Below, piece by piece: positions 28,323 through 38,430 of a stretch of 58,273 nucleotides of DNA. The stretch covers positions 1-58,273 of the forward strand of contig JAFGSZ010000108.1 in NCBI GenBank assembly GCA_016934395.1. Direction: 5' to 3'. A program made the position numbers and the translations under genes. Origin of the DNA: Bacteroidales bacterium (GTDB taxonomy: Bacteria > Bacteroidota > Bacteroidia > Bacteroidales > UBA10428). The notes under the pieces are model-generated. The model saw only the letters and a list, made by a program, of their open reading frames with translations, made no database searches and was not told the origin of the DNA. Every line of letters begins with the position of its first letter. Within the stretch, counting starts at the first letter, position 1.

Positions 28323-29237
28323 TTATTTCAATCTGTTTTTATTAAAGTTCATTTTTACCGAGGCTAAGCGTTGTAATAAAATTCCTGTCACAATTAGTAT
28401 CAGACCGATTACGGATGTAGTATAAATATTCTCCTTTAAAACCAGTCGAATAATGATCAAGGATAAAAACGGGGTAATATAAATCAAATTACTGACTTTC
28501 GCAGTACTTTCTGAAAATTGCAGGGCTTTTAACCACAATACAAAAGTAATCCCCATTTCGAATAACCCGATGTACACCGCGTAAATACTGCCCGGGTTTT
28601 TAGGAACATACAGATTCCCTGTAAATGCACAGGTAAGGATTATATAGACTGAAGCAAATAAAAAATTAAGGAATAGTTTAATTATATCATCTGTTTTTTG
28701 CATCATGTTAAATATCCAAAACGCCGCCCATACCAATGATGATATTAAGGCAAGAAATACACCGAAGGGTTGATCGATCCGAAAATTTCTGATATTTCCC
28801 TGCGAAGAAATTATCAGCACTCCTGAAAAACTAATTAATAATGCCAATAATCCCTTCCATCCGGGTTTTTGTTTTAATAACGGAATGGATAATAATACCA
28901 GCATTACCGGCCAGGTAAAATTTAAGGGTTGCGCAATCTGAGCGGGAAGAATGGAATAAGCCTTAAACAGAATCAGGTAATATAAATATGGATTGAGAAA
29001 CCCGAGAACTGCAGAATAAAAAACTTCTTTAGCAGAAAGGAACTTAAGTTCTTTGATTTTTCCTGTAAATAACACAATCAAAAAAATAGAGATGCAGGAG
29101 CTAATTACTGCGATTAGCAATAAATGAATAAAATTAATTTGCTGAAGCGCCAGTTTAAAGGCAGAAGCTACTGTTGACCAGAAAAGAATGGTAAATCCGG
29201 CAAAAATGAAGGAAATCCTGGAATTTTTATTTGTCAT
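28323..29237 (-). CDS. EamA/DMT-family transporter
   Basis: The start is placed at MTNKNSRISF (29237), which overlaps the upstream stop by 11 bp; a longer frame reaches 29324 but adds a Cys-rich non-membrane stretch. The 304-residue product has about ten membrane helices in two repeated EamA halves (ILFWSTVASAFKLAL near the start; SSLVWAAFWIFN in the middle). Such drug/metabolite transporters usually export amino acids or other metabolites; the substrate cannot be predicted. It is coupled to the upstream lipoprotein gene. Confidence 0.88.
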   Translation of the reverse strand: MTNKNSRISFIFAGFTILFWSTVASAFKLALQQINFIHLLLIAVISSCISIFLIVLFTGKIKELKFLSAKEVFYSAVLGFLNPYLYYLILFKAYSILPAQIAQPLNFTWPVMLVLLSIPLLKQKPGWKGLLALLISFSGVLIISSQGNIRNFRIDQPFGVFLALISSLVWAAFWIFNMMQKTDDIIKLFLNFLFASVYIILTCAFTGNLYVPKNPGSIYAVYIGLFEMGITFVLWLKALQFSESTAKVSNLIYITPFLSLIIIRLVLKENIYTTSVIGLILIVTGILLQRLASVKMNFNKNRLK

Positions 29238-29760
29238 CCGATAACAGGTTAGGCAGGGAATCTTGTCGGGATAACATGTGATAATATTGTTCCATTGACA
29301 GAAAAACCTGGTTTCTTTTAGCATAAATCCTGGAAGATAAATCCTCCAGATACCTTGTTTCCTCTGTCAATCGCCTTTTAAATGTAGAATCTGAAATATA
29401 TTGTTTTTTCACATCATATTCAAGCTTGTTAAGGCTTTCTTCCAAAACAAAAATCTCTTCATGAAAATTATTGCATGCTATTAAATACTGATATAAATCC
29501 AGCTGAATACGTTCGAGCTGTTGTTTATCATTGTCTTCCAAATGCCGCAAAAATTGATCTGAGGTAGTATCTGTTGTTTCCGTTATTGTATTGTAAACCC
29601 GGTTAATACTATCCGCTTCAGTATATCCTAATAGTTGATACAAATTGTAAACTGTGTCGTACAGGCTGCGTATCTGCTCCGGCTTACTCTCCATTTTTTG
29701 ATGACAGGATAATAAAATAAAACTGCAGTAAATAAAAAACGATACGTATTTATAACCCAT
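29227..29760 (-). CDS. Helical lipoprotein of unknown function
   Basis: The 177-residue precursor has a signal peptide and lipobox LLSC (C19). The rest is almost entirely charged alpha-helix with likely coiled coils (about 55-165), rich in Glu, Asp and Tyr and free of enzyme motifs. It overlaps the DMT transporter gene. I do not recognise a family. Confidence 0.65.
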   Translation of the reverse strand: MGYKYVSFFIYCSFILLSCHQKMESKPEQIRSLYDTVYNLYQLLGYTEADSINRVYNTITETTDTTSDQFLRHLEDNDKQQLERIQLDLYQYLIACNNFHEEIFVLEESLNKLEYDVKKQYISDSTFKRRLTEETRYLEDLSSRIYAKRNQVFLSMEQYYHMLSRQDSLPNLLSDDK

Positions 29761-30079
29761 GTTTTTTTATTTATAACAAGGCATGCGAAAATACAAAAAA
29801 TCTTTTCTTGAATATTCTGCTATAATAAACAATTCATTCATAAATCACATATATAAAAATATAGTTAATAAAGTGTGCCCGAAATAATTGACAGGAGTTT
29901 CAGAAGCAGCTAACTTGCGTTAAATTAATAATCCGGCGTTAGCTAAATTATAAATTTATACTATTTACACACTAAAGTAATCATCTTAGGTTAAAATATA
30001 AATTACTTATGTAAATATATCCTGTCGAATAGAACAAAATCCTGTATTATTCCGTAACCTATTATCTAAAAAACCTGTC
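29761..30079. other. Intergenic region with an inverted repeat
   Basis: These 319 bp separate divergent genes. The only structure is AGCTAAC (29908-29914) against GTTAGCT (29938-29944), a perfect 7-bp inverted repeat with a 23-base loop and no T-run; it could be an operator or a decayed element. No clear promoter consensus was found. Confidence 0.5.
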
Positions 30080-31849
30080 ATGAAAAAATTCAATTTGATT
30101 ATAGCAATTCTTTTTTGTTCATGTTATTTTTTATTTTCTCAATCTCCTTTGCATCACGAAAAAAAGATATATCGGGGAACTGATGATAAATTATATATCA
30201 ATAAAGATTTACCTTTATATTTAAGGCTTTCAATATCTCCGGAATCAAACTCAGAATCGTATTTGTTAAAAAGTGACAGCTCTGTAAAATACACAAATCC
30301 AATGTATTTAGATACAGAAGGGAGAAATACTATTCGTTCTCCTTGGGCAGTAGACACTAATACAAAAAAAACTGTGTACCCCTTGCAGGATATCGTTTTT
30401 GAGGTGTATGCTGACGGATTGCCACCGGTCTCTGACCTTAAACCGGGTGATGCTAAAAAATATATTAATGGAGGTAAAACCTATTACAGTGATCAGTTAG
30501 TTTTAGATTTTTCAGCAAAGGACGGAATGTCGGGAGTGCAGGGAAAATATATGGCAATAAACAAAGAAGATTTTAAGTCTTTTAATGAAAATGTTAAGCT
30601 TGAAAAGGAAGGTGAATATACCATCCACTATTATGCAGTAGATAATGTGGGTAACGTAGAAAAAATAAATACCCTGGGGTTTTTCATTGATAAAACACCT
30701 CCGGTTACAAAATATGAAATAGACGGGATACTTAATGAACATTTTGTTTCGCCTAATGCCACTATTAAATTAAACAGTACAGATTCTCTTTCTGGAATAA
30801 GTAAAATAAAATATGCTATTAACGATGGCCCTGAAATGTTATACACTACTGGAATACCGGTCAAAAATCTAGGTAGCGATCAGGGTATTCTTACTTTTTA
30901 TGCTATCGACAATTGCGGTAATATTGAAGAAAAAAAACGTATTGGTGGTGATAATTCCAAAATGATCATTAATGATGATGAGGGTCAAAACCTTGTTTTT
31001 AAATTTTATATTGATGATGAGCCTCCCACAGTTTCACTTACATTAGAAAACGACCTGTATGAAAAAAAATACATATACATTTCTTCAAGAAGCAAACTTG
31101 TTCTAAATGCTGAGGATGATAAATCGGGTGTAGATAAAATTTTCTATGCAATAAACAATAAATTAACATTCAGTAATTATAATGAACCTTTTTCATTAGA
31201 TAAACGCGGACTTCAAACTATATTTTTTAAAGCACAGGATTTTGTAGAAAATGTGAGTCCCATTCAAAATAAAATATTTTATCTGGATAATATTTCGCCA
31301 AAATCGGTTCTGACTTTTGAAGGCAATAAATATAACCTGCGTGATACTGTTTTTATCACAAAAAATACCAGGATCAAGTTATCGGCCACCGATATGGAAT
31401 CGGGACTGAAAGAAATAATGTATTCACTAAATAGTGAGGAATTTCAGCAGTATAAGGATCCGTTTGTATTAGAAAAGGATGGATTTTATCATGTAAACTT
31501 TTACGCTTCTGATAATGTAAATAACCTTGAAAACAAAGCCTCCGGGGAAATTTTTGTAGACAACAAACCCCCGGAAATATTATATCATTATAGTGTGTCG
31601 TCTATTGGTTCGAAAATAGTCCGTGACGAAGAATACACGATTTATTCATCCAATACTCAGATATATCTTGCTGCTACTGATAAGGGTGCCGGTGGAGAAC
31701 GTATAGAATATTACATTAACGGCGGTGCAAAAAAAACAGAAAATCCGGTTAAAGGATTAGCCCCTGGAAATTATGAGATAAAAATCGACGCTTTTGATGT
31801 ACTTCAAAATAAAGCCAGCAGCGTTATTAAATTTTCAATAGAGAAATAA
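30080..31849 (+). CDS. Secreted protein with five OmpL47-type repeats
   Basis: The 589-residue precursor has a signal peptide (LIIAILFCSCYFLFSQ) and then about five repeats of roughly 90-100 residues. Each follows the pattern D-x-x-SG-[VIL]-xx-[IK]-x-YAIN, a Tyr near the middle, then G-x-Y/F-x-[IV]-xFYAxDNxxN and a TPP- or SPK-type turn. This is the OmpL47 / beta-sandwich repeat used in surface and adhesion proteins. No C-terminal sorting domain is visible. A YfiR-like gene starts 5 bp downstream, suggesting the two act together in the envelope. Confidence 0.75.
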   Translation: MKKFNLIIAILFCSCYFLFSQSPLHHEKKIYRGTDDKLYINKDLPLYLRLSISPESNSESYLLKSDSSVKYTNPMYLDTEGRNTIRSPWAVDTNTKKTVYPLQDIVFEVYADGLPPVSDLKPGDAKKYINGGKTYYSDQLVLDFSAKDGMSGVQGKYMAINKEDFKSFNENVKLEKEGEYTIHYYAVDNVGNVEKINTLGFFIDKTPPVTKYEIDGILNEHFVSPNATIKLNSTDSLSGISKIKYAINDGPEMLYTTGIPVKNLGSDQGILTFYAIDNCGNIEEKKRIGGDNSKMIINDDEGQNLVFKFYIDDEPPTVSLTLENDLYEKKYIYISSRSKLVLNAEDDKSGVDKIFYAINNKLTFSNYNEPFSLDKRGLQTIFFKAQDFVENVSPIQNKIFYLDNISPKSVLTFEGNKYNLRDTVFITKNTRIKLSATDMESGLKEIMYSLNSEEFQQYKDPFVLEKDGFYHVNFYASDNVNNLENKASGEIFVDNKPPEILYHYSVSSIGSKIVRDEEYTIYSSNTQIYLAATDKGAGGERIEYYINGGAKKTENPVKGLAPGNYEIKIDAFDVLQNKASSVIKFSIEK

Positions 31850-31854
31850 AAAGT

Positions 31855-32367
31855 ATGAAGAAAATTACATGGATTGTTATTTTATTTCTGGTTTTCGGTT
31901 GTTTTACAAGTAATGCCCAGGAGGAAAAATATATAAGTTTGTTTCTATATAACTTTTCCAAACACTTTGATTGGCCGCAGGAAAGTAAGTCCGGTGATTT
32001 TGTAATTGAAATCTTAGGACATAAGTCGGTATTCGATGAACTGGAAAAAATTGTTTCCATGAAAAAGGTAGGAAATCAGGATATCGTAGTGAGAAACTTT
32101 TCCGATTATTCACAGCTTGGCAACGGTCAGATACTTTTTGTAGGTTACTGGCATAATAAATACCTTCCTGAAATTGTGAATAAATGTCGCAACAAAAACG
32201 TGCTTATTGTTACAGAAAATGAAGGTTCTATTGAAAAAGGTTCTGCTATTAATTTTTTAATACTTAACGGGACAATAAAATTTGAAATGAGTAAAAGTAA
32301 TACCGTCAGCCACAATCTGAAAATCGATCCCAGGATTGAACAACTGGCAATCAGGGTAATTGAATAG
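31855..32367 (+). CDS. YfiR-family (DUF4154) periplasmic protein
   Basis: The 170-residue precursor has a signal peptide (ending TSNAQ). A DUF4154/YfiR-like fold follows: FLYNFSKHFDWPQES near the N-terminus, IEILGHKSVFDELE, GQILFVGYWHNK and NVLIVTENEGSIEKGSAINFLI. In Pseudomonas YfiR represses the diguanylate cyclase YfiN in the periplasm; no cyclase is encoded nearby here, so that role cannot be assumed. It is probably co-translated with the OmpL47-repeat gene. It ends 2 bp from the convergent serS. Confidence 0.8.
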   Translation: MKKITWIVILFLVFGCFTSNAQEEKYISLFLYNFSKHFDWPQESKSGDFVIEILGHKSVFDELEKIVSMKKVGNQDIVVRNFSDYSQLGNGQILFVGYWHNKYLPEIVNKCRNKNVLIVTENEGSIEKGSAINFLILNGTIKFEMSKSNTVSHNLKIDPRIEQLAIRVIE

Positions 32368-32369
32368 GG

Positions 32370-33644
32370 TTAAGAAATAACATCAAATCCGGTATACGGT
32401 ACTAAAATTTCAGGTAAATGAATTCCGTCTGGTTGCTGATTATTTTCTAATAAAGCTGCAACAATTCTTGGCAATGCCAGCGAGCTTCCGTTAAGTGTAT
32501 GCGCAAGAACGGTCTTTTTTGTTTCCTCATCCCTGTAACGAAGTTTAAGCCGGTTTGCCTGAAAAGATTCAAAATTGGAAACCGAACTCACCTCAAGCCA
32601 TTTTTGCTGGGCAGCTGCATACACTTCAAAATCGTATGTTAGCGCCGATGTAAAGCTAATATCACCACCGCAAAGCTGTAATATACGATAAGGCAGTTCC
32701 AGCTTTTGAATTAATTGTTCCACATGTTTCACCATTTCTTCAAGCGCCTGATATGATCTTTCGGGATGTTGAATCTGAACAATTTCAACTTTATCGAACT
32801 GGTGCAGGCGGTTAAGTCCTCTGACATCTTTTCCATACGAGCCCGCCTCTCTTCGGAAGCAAGGCGTATAAGCAGTATTTTTTATCGGAAGATCGGAGGC
32901 ATTCAGGATAACTTCCCGGTAAATATTGGTTACCGGTACTTCGGCTGTGGGAATAAGATAATAATTATCGAGTGCAACATGGTACATCTGTCCTTCCTTA
33001 TCAGGAAGTTGCCCGGTGCCAAATCCTGAATCTTCATTCACCATAAGGGGAGGCAAAAACTCAGTATATCCTGCTTTTTGATTTTCATCAAGAAAAAAAT
33101 TAATGAGCGCCCGTTGCAATTTAGCCCCTTTTCCTTTATACAATGGGAATCCCGATCCGGTAATTTTATTTCCCAACTCAAAATCAATAATATCATATTT
33201 ACCCGCTAAATCCCAGTGAGGTACTGCTTCATTTGAAAGTCTTGGGAATCTGCCACCTTCTGCAATTTTTTTATTATCGGCTTCCCCTTTACCCGGAGGA
33301 ACAGATTCGTGGGGTAAATTAGGAAGCTGAACCAACAGATTATTCAGCACATTCTCAGATTCACTTAATGTTGAACTTAAAGTTTTTATACGTTCCTTTA
33401 ATAATGCTGTTTTCTCCCTTGCTTCCTGTGCCTCTTCGTTTTTACCTTCCTTAAATAATATTCCTATTTGTTTTGATACAGCATTTAAATCTGCCTGCCG
33501 GGCATCCAGCTCAGTTTGTATTTCTCTTCTTTGCTTGTCTGTTTCCAGAACTTTCTGTACAATTTCAGTGGCATCGAAATTTTTAATCTTTAACCGTTTA
33601 ATCACGGTATCTGAGTGTTCACGGATAAGTGGCAGCGTAAGCAT
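32370..33644 (-). CDS. serS: Serine--tRNA ligase
   Basis: The 424-residue class II synthetase has the N-terminal two-helix coiled coil (about 30-100) that holds tRNA-Ser and a catalytic core with motif 2 (CFRREAGSYGKDVRGLNRLHQF) and motif 3 (NGSSLALPRIVAALLENNQ). It charges tRNA-Ser and also provides Ser-tRNA for selenocysteine where used. Length is normal. It lies just downstream of the L21-L27 pair on the same strand, with a terminator between. Confidence 0.96.
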   Translation of the reverse strand: MLTLPLIREHSDTVIKRLKIKNFDATEIVQKVLETDKQRREIQTELDARQADLNAVSKQIGILFKEGKNEEAQEAREKTALLKERIKTLSSTLSESENVLNNLLVQLPNLPHESVPPGKGEADNKKIAEGGRFPRLSNEAVPHWDLAGKYDIIDFELGNKITGSGFPLYKGKGAKLQRALINFFLDENQKAGYTEFLPPLMVNEDSGFGTGQLPDKEGQMYHVALDNYYLIPTAEVPVTNIYREVILNASDLPIKNTAYTPCFRREAGSYGKDVRGLNRLHQFDKVEIVQIQHPERSYQALEEMVKHVEQLIQKLELPYRILQLCGGDISFTSALTYDFEVYAAAQQKWLEVSSVSNFESFQANRLKLRYRDEETKKTVLAHTLNGSSLALPRIVAALLENNQQPDGIHLPEILVPYTGFDVIS

Positions 33645-33679
33645 ATATCAGTTAAATTAAAATGGCAAATGTAACAAAT

Positions 33680-33726
33680 AAAAAATCTCCTGAACTTTAC
33701 CCGGTAAAAGTAAAACAACAGGAGAC
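33680..33726 (-). terminator. Terminator after rpmA
   Basis: On the minus strand TCTCCTG and CAGGAGA enclose a further stem (TTTACC/GGTAAA) and are followed by a T-run, ending the rplU-rpmA transcript just before serS. Confidence 0.8.
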
Positions 33727-33747
33727 ATATTTTATATAATTAATGTT

Positions 33748-34008
33748 TTATTCTTCTACAGGAAGAACAGAAACATAGGATTTATTATCTCTTTTTTTTC
33801 GAAATTCAATTTTCCCATTGATAAGTGCATATAAGGTATGATCTTTACCTATACCCACATTTAATCCGGGATTATGTTGAGTTCCTCTTTGACGAACGAT
33901 AATATTGCCGGCTTTTGCAATTTGTCCACCGTATAATTTTACTCCCAGTCGTTTACTTTCTGATTCGCGACCGTTACGTGAACTACCAGCTCCTTTCTTA
34001 TGTGCCAT
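33748..34008 (-). CDS. rpmA: 50S ribosomal protein L27
   Basis: The 86-residue protein starts [20 protein letters not shown], the processed-free form typical of many bacteria, and carries the core [18 protein letters not shown]27 reaches the peptidyl transferase centre with its N-terminus. It follows rplU by 24 bp, the usual pairing. Confidence 0.97.
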   Translation of the reverse strand: MAHKKGAGSSRNGRESESKRLGVKLYGGQIAKAGNIIVRQRGTQHNPGLNVGIGKDHTLYALINGKIEFRKKRDNKSYVSVLPVEE

Positions 34009-34032
34009 GGTATATTATTGTTTTTCTGTTAA

Positions 34033-34659
34033 TTATTTTTTTGTTCCTTTTTTATCATCAGCTTTCTTGGCTGGTGCTTTTGTTGCTGCAGGTTTTTTAG
34101 CAGCAGCCTTTTTGGCTGGTGCTTTTGCTGTTGCAGGTTTCGATTTTAAAGTTGCAGCTTTTTTAGCCGGAGCTTTTTTGGCTGCTGCAACTGGTTTTTC
34201 AGCAGGGGCCTTTTTGTCTGTTGTTACAGTTGCTGCCTTAGTGGCTGCCTTAGCCGGCGCTTTCTCTGCGGCCTGTGGAGCTTTTACTTCAGCTTTTGTT
34301 TCGGGCTTTTTTGGTTCAGCTTTTTTAGCCTCAACTTTACGGGCAGTACCTTCGCCAATATTCTCAATTAAAAGTTCAGTAAAATATTGTCTGTGACCGT
34401 TTAATTTCTGATACCCTTTTCTTCTTTTCTTTTTAAATACTTTAACGGTATCTCCTTTAAGATGGCTTACAATTTTTGCAGATACAATTGTATTCTTAAC
34501 AACCGGCGTTCCAACAACAATTTTACCATCATTGTCTACCAGCAATACCTGGTCGAAATCCACTGATGATCCAACTTCTCCATCCAGCCGGTGTACATAT
34601 AATTTTTGTTCTTTTTCAACTTTAAATTGTTGACCTCCAATATCTACTATTGCATACAT
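34033..34659 (-). CDS. rplU: 50S ribosomal protein L21 with long Lys/Ala-rich tail
   Basis: Residues 1-102 are an ordinary L21 ([18 protein letters not shown] ... [15 protein letters not shown]). The remaining 106 residues are a low-complexity tail of Lys, Ala, Pro and Thr with repeated [12 protein letters not shown] units, like histone H1 or the chlamydial Hc proteins. Standard L21 stops near residue 103, so the tail doubles its length. Because the tail is in frame right up to the stop before rpmA, it is unlikely to be an artefact. It may contact rRNA or DNA. Such tails are seen in some Bacteroidota ribosomal proteins. Confidence 0.95.
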   Translation of the reverse strand: MYAIVDIGGQQFKVEKEQKLYVHRLDGEVGSSVDFDQVLLVDNDGKIVVGTPVVKNTIVSAKIVSHLKGDTVKVFKKKRRKGYQKLNGHRQYFTELLIENIGEGTARKVEAKKAEPKKPETKAEVKAPQAAEKAPAKAATKAATVTTDKKAPAEKPVAAAKKAPAKKAATLKSKPATAKAPAKKAAAKKPAATKAPAKKADDKKGTKK

Positions 34660-34999
34660 GTTTATATATTTTCAATCGGTTCAAAACTTGGGAGTGCAAA
34701 AATATAAAAGTTTACTTGATCTACAAACATTTAATACAATTATTTGGAATATTACTATTTAATCTTTCCTCTTAAAAATTCGAGAAACCTGATACCCTAG
34801 CAGATTATTTATCTTTAAAATTTTATTTATTTGCTTTTTATAGCTCTCCTAATCTCTTGCTTTTTAATTGATTTCTATTTTTATTAAATTTTTACATGTA
34901 TAAAAAGTTAAACTGAATCATTATTTTTATTGCTGATAATATTTTTAAGTACATCAAGTTCTATCAGAGACGTTTTATGAAACATCAACTATTTATAAC
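34660..34999. other. Divergent intergenic region
   Basis: These 340 bp between rplU and mprF are A/T-rich, with no gene, hairpin or clear TAnnTTTG match in either direction that I would defend. Confidence 0.5.
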
Positions 35000-37591
35000 A
35001 TGAAAAAGAAGTTAGTTATTCCGGCATTTTTTACAAAAAAATATTTTTGGCAGGCGGCCCTTGCTATAATGTTTCTTGTTTTCCTGATCTTCTTTATAAA
35101 AAATGAACGCTTTGAACTGGTCCAGATCAAACAGGTAATTTTAAAGGCCCGATTAAAGTATATATTTCTAGCGTTATTTTTTAGCGTGGTTTATATCATT
35201 TTGCAGGGATGGTTGTATGTAAGAAGTTTTAATACGATTGGCGAAAAGATATCACTTAAAGATGCTGTAAATCTGTTTTTAAAACGTAACCTTATTGGTG
35301 TTTTTGTTCCCGGTGGCACATTCTCTTCACTGGCTTTTTTCAATAACGACCTGAAAAAACATATCGCAAAAAAAACGCCCAGGTACCTGGGCTCATACCT
35401 TTTTGGCTTTGCCTCTACCATTTCAATAATAATAATTGCCATTCCGGCTATTATCATACTTTTTCTGAAAAATGAACTGACCTTCCCATTAGTTATCGGG
35501 TTTATAGTAATGGCCATCATAATTTTTTTAATGGGTTGGGGACTGTATTCATTGTTAAATACTAAAAAAAACTGGAGTTATCAGTTAATATTAAAATACA
35601 AACCCGACTGGATTGTGATGATGGACGAAATATCCGACCAAACCATTAGCCAATGGAAACTGATCCAAACCATATTAATATCTGTCGGGATTGAAATTAC
35701 AGGAGTAATTCATCTATACCTGGCCATTCTGGCACTGCATGCTACCCCTTCGCTTGATGTGGCCTTAACCGGGTATGTGGCTATGGTGATTATCATGTCG
35801 TTTTCGCCTTTTCTTAAAGGCCTTGGCGCTATTGAATTCTCATTAACCTATCTACTTGTTCAGTTTGGATTCCCAACCATGCTTGCTGCATCAATTACCC
35901 TTTTATTCAGGTTTTTTGAATTCTGGTTGCCGCTTTTTTCAGGTATAATTTTATTTATCTTTAAAAAAGAGGGATTACTTGTACGACTGGTTCCTTCATT
36001 TATTATTCTGATTCTTGGTATTGTTAATATTGTGTCGGCCATAACTCCTGCCATTCCGGCCCGTATGGCATTATTACAGGATATGCTCCCTGTTTCGGTG
36101 ACCCAGTTATCAAACTTTACTATTCTGATTTTTGGAATTGTATTGATAATATTATCCATATATCTTTTTCTGGGTGTTCGTAATGCATGGAAAATGGGGT
36201 TGTTCCTTACCTTTATTTCTATGGTAGGGCATCTTACCAAAGCCATTGATTATGAAGAATCCCTGGTAGCATTTATAGCGTTTTTTTCACTCATACTGTC
36301 GCGCAAATTTTATTATCTGAAACATGATATTATCATTCAGAAAAAGAAGTTCTTGCGTATATCCCTGATAATGCTTGCGGTTTTTATTTATGCCGTTGCC
36401 GGATTTTATTTTATGGATAAAATACATTTTAATAAGGATCTTAACTTTTCTCAGTCTGTTGAGTTCTTTGGCAAAATACTTTTTATTCATAATGACCAGT
36501 CGTTTCTGCCAAATACAACCTTTGCCAGGGAATTTCTGTTTTCTGTACGTTTTATTGCATCATCGATGTTTGTATATATTATATGGATTCTTTTACAACC
36601 GGCAGGTCAGTCGAGGGAAATATTTAATGCCGAGCATGAAACTGCAAAAGAAATTATAAAATTACATGGTAAATCCCGGCTTGATTACTTTAAAGCATAT
36701 TTTGACAAGTTGTTATTTTTTAACCAGGAGAAAACAGGATTTATAAGTTATAAAATAGCCCACAATTATGCCATGGCGCTGGAAGATCCCGTTATTTCAA
36801 ATCCCGGGGATAATAAAGATTTAATAAAAAGCTTTAAGAAGTTTTGCAATCTCGAAGGGTTGGGTATTTATTATTACAGGATTCCTGAAACCAGTTTAAA
36901 AATATATAAAAACATGGGCTACCGTTCTGTGTTAATCGGCCAGGAAGCCGTATTGGAACTTGATTCCTTTACACTTGCAGGCGGAAGCAAAAGTGCATTG
37001 CGCAATACCATAAACAAAATACATAAACTTAATCTGTTGGCTAAAGTACATGAAGCCCCTCAAAAAGATGGTCTTCTGCAAAAATTAAAACAGGTTTCCA
37101 ACGAATGGATGGAAAGTCATAAGATGCATGAAATTGGTTTTACACAGGGCATCTTTAATGAAAAAGCGTTAAAAGACACTTCTATAATTACAGTTGAAAA
37201 TGAAGATGAGAAGGTAATTGCTTTTATGAACCTTATTCCCGACTATTCGAATATCGAAGGCACCTACGATTTATTGCGCAAAACCAGTGATGCCCCAAAC
37301 GGTATTATCGACTTTTTAATGATCAATATGTTTGAATATTTTAAATCAAAAGGGTACCGGTCAGTTAACCTGGGAATGGTGCCCCTTACCGGTTTTGAAA
37401 AGGGCCATTCTTTGCAGCAGCGGGCCATTTATTATATTACCGAATCCATAAAAAACAATTCGCGGTTTAAAGGCTTGTTCGAATTTAAGGATAAATATGA
37501 GCCCAACTGGACAAACAAATACCTGATCTATGAAAATACTTATGATCTGTTGCGTTTTCCGCTGGTTATAAATAAGGTCTCGAAAATTTAA
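35000..37591 (+). CDS. mprF: Lysylphosphatidylglycerol synthetase/flippase
   Basis: The 863-residue inner-membrane protein has an N-terminal flippase part of about 13-14 helices (residues 15-540; VPGGTFSSLAFF is a typical block) and a C-terminal GNAT-like DUF2156 aminoacyltransferase domain (about 545-863; KSALRNTINKIHKLN, GTYDLLRK, SKGYRSVNLGMVPL). MprF moves an amino acid, usually Lys, from its tRNA to phosphatidylglycerol and flips the product, lowering membrane negative charge and sensitivity to cationic peptides. Both domains look complete. The amino acid used cannot be told from sequence. It is a single-gene unit. Confidence 0.93.
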   Translation: MKKKLVIPAFFTKKYFWQAALAIMFLVFLIFFIKNERFELVQIKQVILKARLKYIFLALFFSVVYIILQGWLYVRSFNTIGEKISLKDAVNLFLKRNLIGVFVPGGTFSSLAFFNNDLKKHIAKKTPRYLGSYLFGFASTISIIIIAIPAIIILFLKNELTFPLVIGFIVMAIIIFLMGWGLYSLLNTKKNWSYQLILKYKPDWIVMMDEISDQTISQWKLIQTILISVGIEITGVIHLYLAILALHATPSLDVALTGYVAMVIIMSFSPFLKGLGAIEFSLTYLLVQFGFPTMLAASITLLFRFFEFWLPLFSGIILFIFKKEGLLVRLVPSFIILILGIVNIVSAITPAIPARMALLQDMLPVSVTQLSNFTILIFGIVLIILSIYLFLGVRNAWKMGLFLTFISMVGHLTKAIDYEESLVAFIAFFSLILSRKFYYLKHDIIIQKKKFLRISLIMLAVFIYAVAGFYFMDKIHFNKDLNFSQSVEFFGKILFIHNDQSFLPNTTFAREFLFSVRFIASSMFVYIIWILLQPAGQSREIFNAEHETAKEIIKLHGKSRLDYFKAYFDKLLFFNQEKTGFISYKIAHNYAMALEDPVISNPGDNKDLIKSFKKFCNLEGLGIYYYRIPETSLKIYKNMGYRSVLIGQEAVLELDSFTLAGGSKSALRNTINKIHKLNLLAKVHEAPQKDGLLQKLKQVSNEWMESHKMHEIGFTQGIFNEKALKDTSIITVENEDEKVIAFMNLIPDYSNIEGTYDLLRKTSDAPNGIIDFLMINMFEYFKSKGYRSVNLGMVPLTGFEKGHSLQQRAIYYITESIKNNSRFKGLFEFKDKYEPNWTNKYLIYENTYDLLRFPLVINKVSKI

Positions 37592-37854
37592 TCTTGCCCC
37601 TGCTTTTCTTGTTTTTTTTAAACCATATTCATAGAGGAGTTCTTAAAACAATATCCGTTTCCAATTCATTTTTGTATAATCGATTATTACGATAAGAATA
37701 CTTTCACCCCAAAAACAGGAATTTAATCCCCATATTCAAAAATTTATCCCTTTCAAAAAATCTAAATACCAAAAAATTGACATTTGTCATGTTTTAGATT
37801 TATTTTGAATCTGCAAATTTTGAATTTGAAAAAAAATAAAAAAGATTGTACCAA

Positions 37855-38349
37855 ATGAAAACCTGGAATAAAAATATAAAAGTCCAACTTCAGAAAAGAG
37901 GATTTAAAACCATTGCTTTAAAAAGTATTGAAAAAGTTAAAGATTTTATAGTAAATAACATTCCCGGTAATAGTCTTGTAGGGTTGGGCGCTTCTTTGTC
38001 TCCCGACGAATTTGAAATTTACGATATGCTAAAAAACAAGGGAAACCATGTGTTTCGCTGGTACGACGGATCACCGGGATACAACCGCAGTCTGGATACT
38101 TTTGAGGAGCACCCCGTACCGGATTATTACCTTACCCTGGCTGATACTATTACGGAAGACGGAAAACTAATCATCAGCGATTTTACCAGTAGGCCTGTTC
38201 CGCAGAAAAAGCTTCCCAAACATTTTATTGCTTTTACTCCAGCAAAAAAGCCCTTAACGCTGAAAAAAGATAAAGAAGAAACACCTTATGCGGTATTTGA
38301 CAGCAGGCCCCCCGAAAGCGATTTTACGGTGGTATTGTTACGTAGTTAA
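37855..38349 (+). CDS. LUD-domain-like protein
   Basis: The start is placed at the ATG of MKTWNKNIKV (37855); the frame extends to a TTG at 37846. The 164-residue product resembles the LUD (DUF162) domain of lactate-utilisation proteins: IEKVKDFIVNNIPGNSLVGLGASLSPDEFEIYD, then a variable middle and a C-terminal HFIAFTPAKK block. No Fe-S or LutB partner lies nearby. Stand-alone LUD proteins are common and mostly uncharacterised. Confidence 0.7.
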   Translation: MKTWNKNIKVQLQKRGFKTIALKSIEKVKDFIVNNIPGNSLVGLGASLSPDEFEIYDMLKNKGNHVFRWYDGSPGYNRSLDTFEEHPVPDYYLTLADTITEDGKLIISDFTSRPVPQKKLPKHFIAFTPAKKPLTLKKDKEETPYAVFDSRPPESDFTVVLLRS

Positions 38350-38430
38350 AATCCTATGTAAATTTAATATGGGTTCAGATGCTGATTTTTAATTTCTTTT
38401 GATCAGTTTAACATTAAACACAATATAACA

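Noticed and set aside
33905-34396. Plus-strand frames opposite rplU/rpmA
   Set aside because: Ala/Phe-rich translation is the complement of the Lys/Ala tail of L21.
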